Shown here: positions 42,931-51,429 of the stretch, in pieces
Layout: each line of letters starts with the position of its first letter
How positions within the stretch are numbered: position 1 is the first letter of the stretch
DNA from: GWB2-37-7 sp049684915
Lineage (GTDB): Bacteria > Bacillota > Clostridia > Lutisporales > Lutisporaceae
DNA: 51,479 nucleotides
Reading direction: 5' to 3'
NCBI GenBank assembly: GCA_049684915.1
Contig: JBAVGO010000102.1
Location: forward strand, 1 to 51,479
Notes under the pieces: generated by a model
Told to the model about the DNA's origin: nothing
Databases searched by the model: none
Seen by the model: the letters and a program-made list of their open reading frames with translations, nothing else
Translations under genes and position numbers: made by a program

Positions 42931-43116
42931 TATTGCTTAAATTTGGCTTGATTATGCTTAATGCCTTTTTACGCACTAAACTTCGATCATGGATATTCCA
43001 TGGTCTTTTTTAATGCAAAAATATATTTGTGTCATTTATGTAATGTAATGAATATTATTTTAGGGGTAGACATTTGGAAGAGTTGCAAAAATGCTTTGAT
43101 ACAAGGAGGTAATGTT

Positions 43117-43308
43117 ATGGGATTATTAAATATTATAAATATAAACGATGACCGCAAGGAGCATAAAGCATTAAGAACCAAGAATAAGGCTTTCGCAAAA
43201 AGAAATTACGGATATTCAGTTTATGAGTCTCTGGAGTATGGAAAGAACACTAAAGTTCAAAACGGCTTTGGGCTACAGTTTGACATGTTTAGAAGCTACG
43301 TAAGATAA
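43117..43308 (+). CDS. small protein, 63 residues, paralogue of the next gene
   Basis: Not recognised. A soluble, Lys/Asn/Tyr-rich protein without cysteine or membrane segment. The ATG at 43117 follows AAGGAGGT by six bases; a longer frame from 42961 has no ribosome site. Its last 34 residues align without gaps to the last 34 of the gene at 43405: NYGYSVYESLEYGKNTK against DHGFNLYKNIEFGKNSS. The two therefore form a small paralogous family with the pattern aromatic-G-[YF]-x-[VL]-Y-x-x-[LI]-E-[YF]-G-K-N-[TS]. They lie between the ABC-F gene and a MATE transporter. A function cannot be proposed. Confidence 0.68.
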   Translation: MGLLNIININDDRKEHKALRTKNKAFAKRNYGYSVYESLEYGKNTKVQNGFGLQFDMFRSYVR

Positions 43309-43404
43309 TGAACACACTAAGTAAGTAACTTCATTGATACAGGCTTTGAAGTCAGCAAACAAATTCTAATAAATAGAAATAATTCAGCAAGGGAGGTCGT
43401 TCTT

Positions 43405-43593
43405 ATGAATTTAGTCAGCAGTATAATGATTAAAGATAATGATATAAAGAATAATTCTTTAGATATTAAAAAATCAAATACAAATTTTGACCATGGTTTT
43501 AATTTGTATAAAAATATCGAGTTTGGCAAGAATAGTTCTAAAAATATCAGCAGAAACATGCATATGGATATGATATGCAATAGAATAATATAA
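43405..43593 (+). CDS. small protein, 62 residues, paralogue of the preceding gene
   Basis: Not recognised. The ATG follows AAGGGAGGTCGTTCTT, a strong ribosome site whose GGAGGTCGT core is shared with the 21-residue ORF at 42800. It is the same length class as the gene at 43117 and shares its C-terminal motif (GFNLYKNIEFGKN). Asn, Asp and Lys are abundant, and there are several Met and one Cys near the C-terminus. The intergenic distance from the first paralogue is 96 bases, so they may be cotranscribed. A hairpin at 43610-43637 follows. Confidence 0.66.
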   Translation: MNLVSSIMIKDNDIKNNSLDIKKSNTNFDHGFNLYKNIEFGKNSSKNISRNMHMDMICNRII

Positions 43594-43609
43594 GTAATAT
43601 CAAGCGTAC

Positions 43610-43637
43610 AGGACAGCATTCATAAAGATGCTGTCCT
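43610..43637 (+). terminator. hairpin between convergent small gene and MATE gene
   Basis: Perfect 10-bp stem AGGACAGCAT/ATGCTGTCCT with an eight-base loop. The T-tract is weak on both strands, so termination is likely but may be incomplete. Confidence 0.6.
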
Positions 43638-43642
43638 TACCT

Positions 43643-45001
43643 TTATATAACATTTCTGACCCATTTATTTGATTTTACCCTTATCATCCCAAAATAAGCC
43701 TTTACAAGCTCCTCTAGGGATATAAGTGTGAACACCATATAGGCTGGCAAATGCCACCATAACGCTCCTGCAAAGGCTAACGGCACCCCTACAATCCATA
43801 CACTACAGGTTTCTAATATCATCGAGAAGGTTGTATCTCCTCCGCTTCTCAAAATCCCTATAACTAAAATATAGTTTAAAAATCTAACCCAGAGAAAAAT
43901 CCCCATTATCAAAAGTATTTTCTGTGCAACTCCCTGCACTACATGAGTACTGCTAAACATCATTATTATCACTGGAGAAATAAGTATCAAAATTAAACCT
44001 AATACTATACCTATAAAAGTGCCTATCTTAATATATCTATTGCCATACAGAATTGCATTTTCCTTATCTCCTGAGCCAATTTCGTTACCTACCATAACAG
44101 AGCATGATGTCCCTAAGCCCATAGCTACGACTATGAAAATACCTTGCACAGTATTTGCAATCTGCATTGAGGCAATAGCAGTAGTGCTTATGCGGGCATA
44201 AGCAGCACTATACATAGTCATTCCTAAAGCCCAAAATACATCGTTTAATATAACTGGTATTGCAGTTACCAGTATATTTCTTATAAAGCTTACATCTAGA
44301 CTTTTTATATCCCTAAGTCTTGAGAAAAGCACCTTATCCTTTCTTATTGCATAAACCCAAAAAACAATTGCAATTGCTTCTACAAGCCTTGCTATAACAG
44401 TTGCAATAGCTGCACCCTCTATCTCCAGCCTTGGGAAACCAAATAATCCAAAAATAAGTACATAGTTTAATACTCCATTGACTATCAAAGATACAGCACT
44501 TATAATCATTGGCATTTTTACATCACCAATATTCCGAGCTGCAAAGCTGTAAGCAATACTTATAGAGGTCATTACATAGCTAAAAGAAACAAAACGCATA
44601 TAGCTTATTCCATATTCTATAACAGCTTCATCAATTGTAAATAGCTGCATAATTTGTCTAGGTAGGTATAGTGCAATCAACGTGAACATTAAACCCACTG
44701 CTGCTCCTATTAATATAGAAAAACCTAGGGTTCTTCTTATGTTTTCCTCATCCTTGCTACCCCAATACTGTGCAATAAATATGCCACAGCCACTGTTTAT
44801 GCCATATATCAAAAGGAAGAACACAAAAAACACTTGATTTGCCAATCCTACCGCCGCAAGCTGTGCTTCTCCAAGAGCACCTACCATAACCGTATCCAAC
44901 ATATTTATAACAGAAGAAATAAGGTTTTGAAGCATTATAGGAAGTGATATGGCAAGCATTTTATTATAAAATTTACGATCATTAAAACCCAAATTAAACA
45001 T
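43643..45001 (-). CDS. MATE family efflux transporter
   Basis: A 452-residue membrane protein with 12 predicted helices in two homologous halves (MatE domains). Family features are MLAISLPIMLQNLISSVINMLDTVMVG at the N-terminus and the halfway repeat RNILVTAIPVILNDVFWALGM. It exports cationic compounds or drugs in exchange for Na+ or H+; the substrate is unknown. ATG 45001 is chosen because GGAG lies seven bases upstream; an ATG at 45079 has no ribosome site and would add an atypical hydrophilic extension. Upstream lies an unusual 15-bp inverted repeat (45122-45207). Confidence 0.92.
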   Translation of the reverse strand: MFNLGFNDRKFYNKMLAISLPIMLQNLISSVINMLDTVMVGALGEAQLAAVGLANQVFFVFFLLIYGINSGCGIFIAQYWGSKDEENIRRTLGFSILIGAAVGLMFTLIALYLPRQIMQLFTIDEAVIEYGISYMRFVSFSYVMTSISIAYSFAARNIGDVKMPMIISAVSLIVNGVLNYVLIFGLFGFPRLEIEGAAIATVIARLVEAIAIVFWVYAIRKDKVLFSRLRDIKSLDVSFIRNILVTAIPVILNDVFWALGMTMYSAAYARISTTAIASMQIANTVQGIFIVVAMGLGTSCSVMVGNEIGSGDKENAILYGNRYIKIGTFIGIVLGLILILISPVIIMMFSSTHVVQGVAQKILLIMGIFLWVRFLNYILVIGILRSGGDTTFSMILETCSVWIVGVPLAFAGALWWHLPAYMVFTLISLEELVKAYFGMIRVKSNKWVRNVI

Positions 45002-45121
45002 CAATATACTCCATTCATAAAAGCTCGGATTATTCCAAGCTTTATTCTCTATTGTATCTATATGTTTTGCACTAAACATTTTACATTAAATTCAAAATGT
45101 GCAAAACGTTTTCCTTGATTC

Positions 45122-45207
45122 ATATGTTGCGAAAAATACAGCTTTGATAATACAAAAGCTGACGCTTCTACTGCTTTTGTGTATGTTAAATCTTTTTCGC
45201 AACATAT
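45122..45207. repeat. 86-bp element with perfect 15-bp terminal inverted repeats
   Basis: ATATGTTGCGAAAAA (45122-45136) is exactly complementary to TTTTTCGCAACATAT (45193-45207). The 56-base interior contains a second nested pairing, ACAAAAGC with GCTTTTGT. It lies between the acyltransferase stop and the MATE start. It could be a MITE-like insertion, an RNA structure in the MATE leader, or a terminator-like hairpin; there is no T-tract after either arm beyond the T5 in the repeat itself. Confidence 0.75.
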
Positions 45208-45243
45208 CTATATAAATCGCTACCAAAAGCAAATATGATTAAT

Positions 45244-46380
45244 TTAAAGTCTCTCTTTTGCAGAGCTACCCTTTGTAAAATAAGGTTTCTCTAGAAGTAT
45301 AAACATAAGTGCAGAAACAAAATATGTGAGACTAAGTGACAATATAAAATGTATTGCAAAGCCTAAATACTTGTCCATGCCCTTAGTTATTCCATAGGTC
45401 AAGCTTAATATAATCGGATGTGATAGATAGAAAGAGTAGCTAATACCTCCAGACAGCCTAAGAAATCTACGCTCTAGAAGGAAGCTTATGTATTTATTCT
45501 TTATCAATACACCCGCGATAAGAATGCAAAAAGCGAAATCAACCATTAAGAAATAAACTGGTTTATGCAGCCTACCCAATTCCCAATACCACTGCAATAA
45601 TACAAGCCCTCCAATTGCAGGTACAAGCATCATATTTATAAGCTTGGTGTATTTTCTCTTTAGATTATCGGATAAATATAGCTTAGCTATTCCTACTCCA
45701 AATACAAAACCAATAAATCTTGACATATCAGGAATTTTTAAGGTATTAGCGCTAATCCAGCTTACCAATGGTTGTCCCCACCACTGAGCTGTCCATAGTC
45801 CAATAAAAACAATAAAAAAAGCAAATGTGCTATGTAACGCTTTGATATTTTTTAATTTGATTTTCCACAGTCCATAAATTGTATAAAAAACAACCTCATA
45901 CCCCAAGGACCAAGTAACAATATTTATGATTTTTATATTTTCAAAGAATATATTTATAAAAAATATATTAGTAATTATCATTGTTGGGTCAAAGCTTTTA
46001 TGAAGTAATACCAAAATTGTAAGTATAAAAGCATGGGCAGGCAATAATCTAATGAAACGCTTTTTTATAAAACTACAAAAACTAGAGCTTCGCTTAGCCA
46101 AGCTAATAGAAATAAAAAAACCGCTCAATACAAAGAAAAGATCCACTCCAATTTGTCCAGAACTCAAAAATCTAATAAGTGCGGACAAAACAGAATATTC
46201 CTCCGGCAAAAAACTCTGTTTATTGTAATAAGCAAAAAAGTGTACAAAATATATCATTAATACTGCGATTCCTCTTAAACCCTCTAAAGCAGTATATCTG
46301 TCTGAACGATTAAGCAGAAATACTTGATTTATATTAAATGACTCTTTTATTGTTCCTTCTCTCTTTTGTATAGCAGACAA
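45244..46380 (-). CDS. acyltransferase family 3 membrane protein
   Basis: A 378-residue integral membrane acyltransferase with about ten helices, of the OafA/OatA membrane-domain type. Motifs are YTALEGLRGIAVLMIYFVHFF with the catalytic-type His, GVDLFFVLSGFFISISL, and KKRFIRLLPAHAFIL. There is no C-terminal SGNH domain, so it is the short form. It probably O-acylates a cell-surface glycan or polysaccharide; the acceptor is unknown. The start is a TTG seven bases after AAGGATG. It is a single-gene unit. Confidence 0.9.
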   Translation of the reverse strand: MSAIQKREGTIKESFNINQVFLLNRSDRYTALEGLRGIAVLMIYFVHFFAYYNKQSFLPEEYSVLSALIRFLSSGQIGVDLFFVLSGFFISISLAKRSSSFCSFIKKRFIRLLPAHAFILTILVLLHKSFDPTMIITNIFFINIFFENIKIINIVTWSLGYEVVFYTIYGLWKIKLKNIKALHSTFAFFIVFIGLWTAQWWGQPLVSWISANTLKIPDMSRFIGFVFGVGIAKLYLSDNLKRKYTKLINMMLVPAIGGLVLLQWYWELGRLHKPVYFLMVDFAFCILIAGVLIKNKYISFLLERRFLRLSGGISYSFYLSHPIILSLTYGITKGMDKYLGFAIHFILSLSLTYFVSALMFILLEKPYFTKGSSAKERL

Positions 46381-46490
46381 CTCTTCACATCCTTATGTTT
46401 ATAACTTCCTTAAATATATACACCTATTTATTATACAATAATAAACTCTAGAAATCATATCATTATTTTGCGATATATTACCATATTATA

Positions 46491-46521
46491 ATGCCAATTA
46501 CCCTTAATCGATAATTGGCAT
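46491..46521 (-). terminator. hairpin after cwlD
   Basis: Perfect 10-bp inverted repeat ATGCCAATTA/TAATTGGCAT with an 11-base loop, 14 bases after the cwlD stop. The following T-run on the minus strand is weak. Confidence 0.5.
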
Positions 46522-46535
46522 TCTTTATAAATCTA

Positions 46536-47264
46536 CTATTGCTTCAGCTTTGTTTCATTCTCCAAATATTCCACTATCCCACTAAATATACACCATGCAA
46601 GCTTTTCTTGATAGTGATCCTGCTTTAGAAGCTGCTCCTCCTCAGGGTTTGAGAGAAAACCACATTCCACAAGAGCTCCTGGTATATCGTTGCCCTTAAA
46701 CAAGTAAATATCACCTTTAGGCTTTATTTTTCTATCATTTCCTCTGTCCATTATGGAAATCATCTCCGCCTGTATATACTCTGCCAGCTTTCTGCTTCTT
46801 TCATCGCCATCCTTGTAGAAGGTTTGAGCACCATAGTACTGACTTTGTGGAAAGCTGTTTAGATGTATGCTAATAGCTATATTTGCTTCACTCTCACTAA
46901 ACATTTTTTGTCTATTTTTGAGATCCTCCAGCTTCCTACCAGTCTTTTTTCCTTCAGTATACAAACCTGTATCATCCTCTCTTATCGTCAAAGCTATTCC
47001 TCCCGCTTGCTCTATGAGCCTCCTTAGCTTAAGAGTGATGCTAAGATTTATATCATCCTCTAGTGTGCCTACACCTCCGATAGCTCCATTATCCCTTCCC
47101 CCATGACCGGGGTCAATTATTACCACCATATTTTTCATTGAAATAGAAGCTGTATCAATAGCATCCTGAGAAGCAAAAGCAAAGCTGGCAGCAAATATCA
47201 AAAGTAACATTATTCTATACATTATACGAGTGCAAAATCTCTTATTTAACACATAAAGCTTCAA
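46536..47264 (-). CDS. cwlD: N-acetylmuramoyl-L-alanine amidase CwlD (spore cortex)
   Basis: A 242-residue exported zinc amidase of the Amidase_3 family. After a signal peptide (IMLLLIFAASFAFA) come the zinc and catalytic motifs IDPGHGGRDNGAIG, TLEDDINL, SIHLNSFPQS and LVECGFLSNPEEE. Size and motifs fit CwlD, which removes the stem peptide to make muramic-delta-lactam during sporulation. This is the main sign that the organism forms spores. The start is assigned to the TTG at 47264, eight bases after GAGG; a GTG at 47273 lies inside the ribosome-site region. It is divergent from the aminopeptidase gene. Confidence 0.88.
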   Translation of the reverse strand: MKLYVLNKRFCTRIMYRIMLLLIFAASFAFASQDAIDTASISMKNMVVIIDPGHGGRDNGAIGGVGTLEDDINLSITLKLRRLIEQAGGIALTIREDDTGLYTEGKKTGRKLEDLKNRQKMFSESEANIAISIHLNSFPQSQYYGAQTFYKDGDERSRKLAEYIQAEMISIMDRGNDRKIKPKGDIYLFKGNDIPGALVECGFLSNPEEEQLLKQDHYQEKLAWCIFSGIVEYLENETKLKQ

Positions 47265-47338
47265 GCATATCACCTCATTTAAGTATTCATTTTATTGATA
47301 TTTAAGTATGAAGCTCAATATGCATGGTCACTAGTTTA

Positions 47339-47347
47339 TGATATAAT
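47339..47347 (+). promoter_or_regulatory. extended -10 promoter of the M29 aminopeptidase
   Basis: TGATATAAT, an extended -10 (TGn before TATAAT), with no recognisable -35. It would give a leader of about 85 bases before the ATG at 47439. Confidence 0.45.
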
Positions 47348-47438
47348 AAATAAAATTACGTATTATATGAAACCTTATGAAAATAAATTTGTATATGATT
47401 TTGAATGAAATAATATATAAAAAACTAGGAGGGTTAAA

Positions 47439-48542
47439 ATGGTAGACAGTAGAATTACAAAATTCGCAAAGGTACTGGTAAACTACAGCTTAAAGATTAA
47501 AAAGGGAGATTTCTTTTCAATCGACGGAACCATTGTTTCAGAACCACTAATAAAAGAGGTTTACAAGGAAGCTATTTTATTAGGTGCAAACCCAAATATC
47601 AACGTCAGCTTGGAAGGTATTAGTGAAATAATGCTAAAGCTCGGCAGTGATGAGCAAATATCCTATATAAGTCCTGATAAAAAAGCTTTAATGGACAATA
47701 TGAATGCTTCTCTCACTATATGGGGTTCATCAAATACTAAAGGTCTAATAAATGTTGATCCAACAAAATTAAGCCTTCAATCAAAATCCAGGCAGGAATT
47801 GTTTGTAAAAATGCTTCAAAAAATGGCAGATAAAGAGTTAAATTGGTGTGGCACTCAATTTCCTACTCACTCGGCTGCTATGGATGCAAACATGTCACTT
47901 TGGGAATATGAAGAATTCTTATTTGAAGCATGTCACTTAAACAGCGATGACCCTGTTGCAGAATGGAAAAAGGTACACGATGTACAACAAAGACTTGTTG
48001 AAATTCTAGATACAAAAAAACATTTAGAGTTTAAAGCTAAGGACACCCATCTTACAATGGATGTTGCAGGACGCAAATGGATTAACTGCGATGGTCAAGA
48101 GAATTTCCCAGATGGTGAGATTTTCACCTCTCCAATCGAGAATTCAGTGAATGGTCAAATAAGGTTTACATATCCAGCAATTCATATGGGTAACGAGGTT
48201 GAAGATATAATGCTTACCTTCAAGGATGGAAAAGTTGTAAATGCTACAGCAAAGAAGGGTGAAGAGTTCTTAAAGAAAATGCTGGCTACTGATGAAGGTG
48301 CAAGCATGGTAGGAGAAATTGCGGTAGGTACAAACTACAATATCAAGAGGTTTACAAAGAATATATTGTTTGATGAGAAATTAGGCGGTACTATTCATTT
48401 AGCAGTAGGTGCCTCACTTCCCGAAGCAGGCGGTCTTAATCAGTCCGGTATACACTGGGATATAATTTGTGATATGAAGGATGGCGGAGAGATTTACGCT
48501 GATGGAGAACTGATATACAAGGATGGAAAGTTTATAATATAG
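47439..48542 (+). CDS. M29 family aminopeptidase
   Basis: A 367-residue cytoplasmic metallo-aminopeptidase of the thermophilic aminopeptidase (M29; AmpS/PepS) family. Family landmarks are FAKVLVNYSLKIKKGD at the N-terminus, DGEIFTSPIENSVNGQIRF with the metal-binding Glu, the second metal Glu in KKGEEFL, and the C-terminal IHLAVGASLPEAGG and SGIHWDIICDM with the metal-binding His and Asp. It is slightly shorter than the ~410-residue classical members, with the sites present. It probably recycles peptides. The ATG follows TAGGAGGG by six bases. It is monocistronic with a terminator. Confidence 0.93.
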   Translation: MVDSRITKFAKVLVNYSLKIKKGDFFSIDGTIVSEPLIKEVYKEAILLGANPNINVSLEGISEIMLKLGSDEQISYISPDKKALMDNMNASLTIWGSSNTKGLINVDPTKLSLQSKSRQELFVKMLQKMADKELNWCGTQFPTHSAAMDANMSLWEYEEFLFEACHLNSDDPVAEWKKVHDVQQRLVEILDTKKHLEFKAKDTHLTMDVAGRKWINCDGQENFPDGEIFTSPIENSVNGQIRFTYPAIHMGNEVEDIMLTFKDGKVVNATAKKGEEFLKKMLATDEGASMVGEIAVGTNYNIKRFTKNILFDEKLGGTIHLAVGASLPEAGGLNQSGIHWDIICDMKDGGEIYADGELIYKDGKFII

Positions 48543-48555
48543 GTTAAATAGTTAC

Positions 48556-48576
48556 GGGTCGACATCTAGTCGACCC
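48556..48576. terminator. terminator between convergent aminopeptidase and reductase genes
   Basis: Perfect 8-bp stem GGGTCGAC/GTCGACCC with loop ATCTA, followed by CTATATGTTTTT on the plus strand. It touches the stop codon of the reductase gene and fills the gap between the two genes. Confidence 0.72.
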
Positions 48577-49158
48577 CTATATGTTTTTGTACATATTTAA
48601 AATTTTATGTCCTTCTTGTCTAGCTCGCTCTAACACATCTGCTCGGTCTTTAACGGGATGTTTATCCACATCAGCCACAGTCATAGAGCCTACCAGCTTG
48701 GCGTTGATGCATTTGTGAAATATATCAAGCACCTTAAGTGTACAGTCAAAATAGCTCTTTTCCTCTGGAGGTCCGCCTGTACATATATCAAAACCCAAAC
48801 GCCTTTTACGGCTTATTACACTGCTGTTAATTATATATTTGCTTGCCCAAACAGCCTGAGTCCTATCTATAAAGGCTTTTAATTGTGCAGTTACTGTATG
48901 AAAAAACACAGGAGTTGCAGTTATGACTATATCTGCTTCGTCCATCAGCTTATAAGCCTCCTGCATATAATCCTTAATGCTGCATACTCCTTGCTTATAG
49001 CAGTCTTTGCAAGCTGTACAAGGTTTTATATCCTCTTCGGCGGTATATATATGTGATACTTGTGACTCTTCTCCTATACCATCAAGTATTGCAGCAAGCA
49101 GTGTGTCACTATTATGATTTTTTCTGGGACTTCCATGTATTGCTACTACTTTAATCAT
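48577..49158 (-). CDS. NADPH-dependent FMN reductase / flavodoxin-fold oxidoreductase
   Basis: A 193-residue flavodoxin-fold protein. The FMN phosphate loop is HGSPRKNHNSDTLL and the flavin ring segment is TATPVFFHTVTAQLKAFIDR. A cysteine group, CTACKDCYKQGVC, around residues 49-61 resembles the compact cluster motif of archaeal/clostridial iron-sulfur flavoproteins, so a [4Fe-4S] cluster is possible. The ATG at 49158 has a better spacing from AAGGA than the TTG at 49164, and it overlaps the folK stop by 8 bases. Its place at the end of the folate operon does not explain its substrate. Confidence 0.85.
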   Translation of the reverse strand: MIKVVAIHGSPRKNHNSDTLLAAILDGIGEESQVSHIYTAEEDIKPCTACKDCYKQGVCSIKDYMQEAYKLMDEADIVITATPVFFHTVTAQLKAFIDRTQAVWASKYIINSSVISRKRRLGFDICTGGPPEEKSYFDCTLKVLDIFHKCINAKLVGSMTVADVDKHPVKDRADVLERARQEGHKILNMYKNI

Positions 49159-49633
49159 ACTCAAGCTTCCTTATCTTTTGATTATATAAATCCTTTGCTA
49201 TTTCCTTTATGTCACGTCCGTTTATATGTAAATTTGGAGCTATTTCCATTAAAGGTATAATTACAAATGCCCTTTCAGTCATTCTTGGATGTGGGACAAT
49301 AAGTCTGTCTTCTTTACTTTCAAAGCCCTCATATATCAATATATCTATATCGATTGTTCTCGGACCCCATCTTATCAACCTTACTCTTTTTAACTGCTGT
49401 TCCACATCATTGCAAAGAGTGAGTAGCTCATAAGGAGGCAGTGTTGTTTCTATTTCCACTACTACATTTAGAAACCATTCCTGCTGTTCATAGCCTACAG
49501 GTGCAGTCTCATAATCTGCGGAACGCTTACACACTCTTATTTCGCTATGACTTTCTAGGAGACGTATGGCTTCATTTATATTGCTCTTCCGATTACCTAC
49601 ATTGCCTCCCAAGCCTAAATATGCCTTAGGCAT
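49151..49633 (-). CDS. folK: 6-hydroxymethyl-7,8-dihydropterin pyrophosphokinase
   Basis: A 160-residue HPPK that transfers pyrophosphate from ATP to hydroxymethyl-dihydropterin. Diagnostic segments are LGLGGNVGNRKSNI, YETAPVGYEQQEWFLN, RWGPRTIDIDILIY with the metal-binding DxD, and VPHPRMTERAFVI. It overlaps folB by 8 bases at its start and the reductase gene by 8 at its end. Length is typical. Confidence 0.97.
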   Translation of the reverse strand: MPKAYLGLGGNVGNRKSNINEAIRLLESHSEIRVCKRSADYETAPVGYEQQEWFLNVVVEIETTLPPYELLTLCNDVEQQLKRVRLIRWGPRTIDIDILIYEGFESKEDRLIVPHPRMTERAFVIIPLMEIAPNLHINGRDIKEIAKDLYNQKIRKLEYD

Positions 49634-49991
49634 GTCTGCTTCTCCTTATCTCAACTCCAAAATAATCGTATATACCATCTACAGGGGCCTCAGGCTTCTT
49701 CACTGTTATTTCTATTTCCTGCACTCTAATATGCTTCATAAATATCTCTTCTATAATGCTCTGTGCCAGTGTCTCAATCAGCTTATACTTCATTATGGTA
49801 GAGTGATATTTTATTACCTCATATACTTCAGCATAATTGACAGTATCATTTACGTTGTCACTGTTGCAGGCTTCTTCCAAGTCCACATACAGCACAGCAT
49901 CAACTATAAACTTCTGTCCAAGCCTACTTTCCTCTTCCAGAACTCCATGATAACCATAAAAGCATAGATTCTTCAAAATAATCTTATTCAT
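49626..49991 (-). CDS. folB: 7,8-dihydroneopterin aldolase
   Basis: A 121-residue FolB that cleaves dihydroneopterin to hydroxymethyl-dihydropterin and glycolaldehyde. It has LKNLCFYGYHGVLEEESRLG with the active-site Tyr and Glu, NYAEVYEVI, and the conserved Lys in ITVKKPEAPV. It overlaps folP by 8 bases upstream and folK by 8 downstream, so the three genes are translationally coupled. Confidence 0.96.
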   Translation of the reverse strand: MNKIILKNLCFYGYHGVLEEESRLGQKFIVDAVLYVDLEEACNSDNVNDTVNYAEVYEVIKYHSTIMKYKLIETLAQSIIEEIFMKHIRVQEIEITVKKPEAPVDGIYDYFGVEIRRSRHA

Positions 49992-50847
49992 TGCTCTTCC
50001 AACCTCTCACAACAGCATCAGTGACCTTTGCAGCTCTTGCATTCTCTTTTACATCATGTACCCTTACGATATCAGTTCCTTGGATTATACCCATCACTGT
50101 GGTAGCTACAGTGCCATCTACTCTTTCCTTAGGCACCAAATCAAGTATCTTCCCAATAAAAGACTTTCTAGACGTTCCAAGAAGTATTGGACAGCCCAAA
50201 TCATTCAGCTCACCGAGCCTTGCCATTACTACTACATTTTGCTCTGGGGTTTTACCAAAGCCTATGCCCGGGTCTATTATCATATTTTCTCGCTTTATCC
50301 CTGCATTTAATCCCATATCAATAGATTTATTAAAAAACATGCAGATTTCTTCCATAATATCTACGCTGTATTCTATACCTAGCTGGTTGTGCATCAATAT
50401 TATAGGTACATTATAACGTGCGGCCACTTCCGCCATCTGTGGCTCCTTCTGCATACCCCATATATCATTTATTATAGTCGCTCCTGCTTGTATAGCCTTT
50501 TCAGCTACCTTAGCCTTATATGTGTCTACAGATATAGGGACATTGATTTCCTTAGAAAGTCTACTTATAATAGGGATAACTCTTTGTATTTCTTCTTTTT
50601 CACTCACTTCTGCAAAGCCAGGTCTGGTAGATTCTCCGCCTATATCAATTATGTCTGCACCATCCTCCACCATCTGCTTTGCATGGGCTATTGCTTTGTC
50701 AAAATCTACAAAATCACCGCCATCTGAGAAAGAATCTGGTGTTATGTTTAGTATCCCCATTATATAAGTTCTTTCACCTATGTTAATTGTGTGCTGTCCT
50801 GCCTTAATAGTCCATTTGCGATGAGTATTCAGCAAAATACTTCTCAT
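49984..50847 (-). CDS. folP: dihydropteroate synthase
   Basis: A 287-residue TIM-barrel enzyme joining hydroxymethyl-dihydropterin pyrophosphate and p-aminobenzoate; the sulfonamide target. The signatures MGILNITPDSFSDGG, IDIGGESTRPG, DPGIGFGKT and ILLGTSRKSFIG are intact. It starts 16 bases after folE and overlaps folB by 8 bases. Confidence 0.97.
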   Translation of the reverse strand: MRSILLNTHRKWTIKAGQHTINIGERTYIMGILNITPDSFSDGGDFVDFDKAIAHAKQMVEDGADIIDIGGESTRPGFAEVSEKEEIQRVIPIISRLSKEINVPISVDTYKAKVAEKAIQAGATIINDIWGMQKEPQMAEVAARYNVPIILMHNQLGIEYSVDIMEEICMFFNKSIDMGLNAGIKRENMIIDPGIGFGKTPEQNVVVMARLGELNDLGCPILLGTSRKSFIGKILDLVPKERVDGTVATTVMGIIQGTDIVRVHDVKENARAAKVTDAVVRGWKSNE

Positions 50848-50862
50848 ATATTCCCTCCGTTA

Positions 50863-51429
50863 TTACCTTCCGCTGTTTATTAAAGACATAACCTCAGCAC
50901 GTGCTTTAACATCCTTGTTGAATAAGCCTCTTACAGCGGAGGTTACAGTTTGAGATCCCGGTTTTTTGACACCTCTCATAGTCATGCACATATGTTCTGC
51001 TTCCAATACTACCACAACTCCATAGGGTTTGAGAGTGTCCATCAAAGCATCAGCAACAGTACCAGTTATTCTTTCCTGTAGCTGTGGTCTTTTAGCTACA
51101 GACTCTACAATCCTAGCCAACTTACTTAAGCCACATAATCTGCCATCCTTTGGTAGATATGCTACATGAGCTTTGCCAAAAAAAGGCACTAGGTGATGCT
51201 CACAAGTAGAGTAAAAAGCAATATCCTTAACTAAGACAAGCTCCTCATATTTCTCCTCTTGAAAATAAACTTTTAAATGATCCTTAGGATTCTCATTAAT
51301 TCCGGCAAAAATCTCTTCATACATCCTGGCAATCCTTGCAGGAGTATCCTTTAAACCTTCTCTATCAGGATCTTCTCCAATTGCATATAAGATTTCTTTA
51401 ACTGCTCTTTCAATTCTTTCCTTATCCAT
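50863..51429 (-). CDS. folE: GTP cyclohydrolase I (type IA)
   Basis: A 188-residue enzyme converting GTP to dihydroneopterin triphosphate, first step of the folate branch. Zinc-site and catalytic motifs are FYSTCEHHLVPFFGKAHV and AEHMCMTMRGVKKPGS; PEDREGLKDTPAR-type sequence is present as DPDREGLKDTPARIA. The ATG at 51429 is preferred because GGAGAGG lies six bases upstream; an ATG at 51444 would overlap that ribosome site. It is the first gene of folE-P-B-K. Its promoter lies at or beyond the window end. Confidence 0.97.
   Translation of the reverse strand: MDKERIERAVKEILYAIGEDPDREGLKDTPARIARMYEEIFAGINENPKDHLKVYFQEEKYEELVLVKDIAFYSTCEHHLVPFFGKAHVAYLPKDGRLCGLSKLARIVESVAKRPQLQERITGTVADALMDTLKPYGVVVVLEAEHMCMTMRGVKKPGSQTVTSAVRGLFNKDVKARAEVMSLINSGR

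Noticed and set aside
42961..43308. 115-residue frame as one gene starting at 42961, including a possible third paralogue (NFDHGYS)
   Set aside because: There is no ribosome site at 42961, while a strong one precedes the ATG at 43117. The NFDHG match to the second small protein covers five residues and may be chance.
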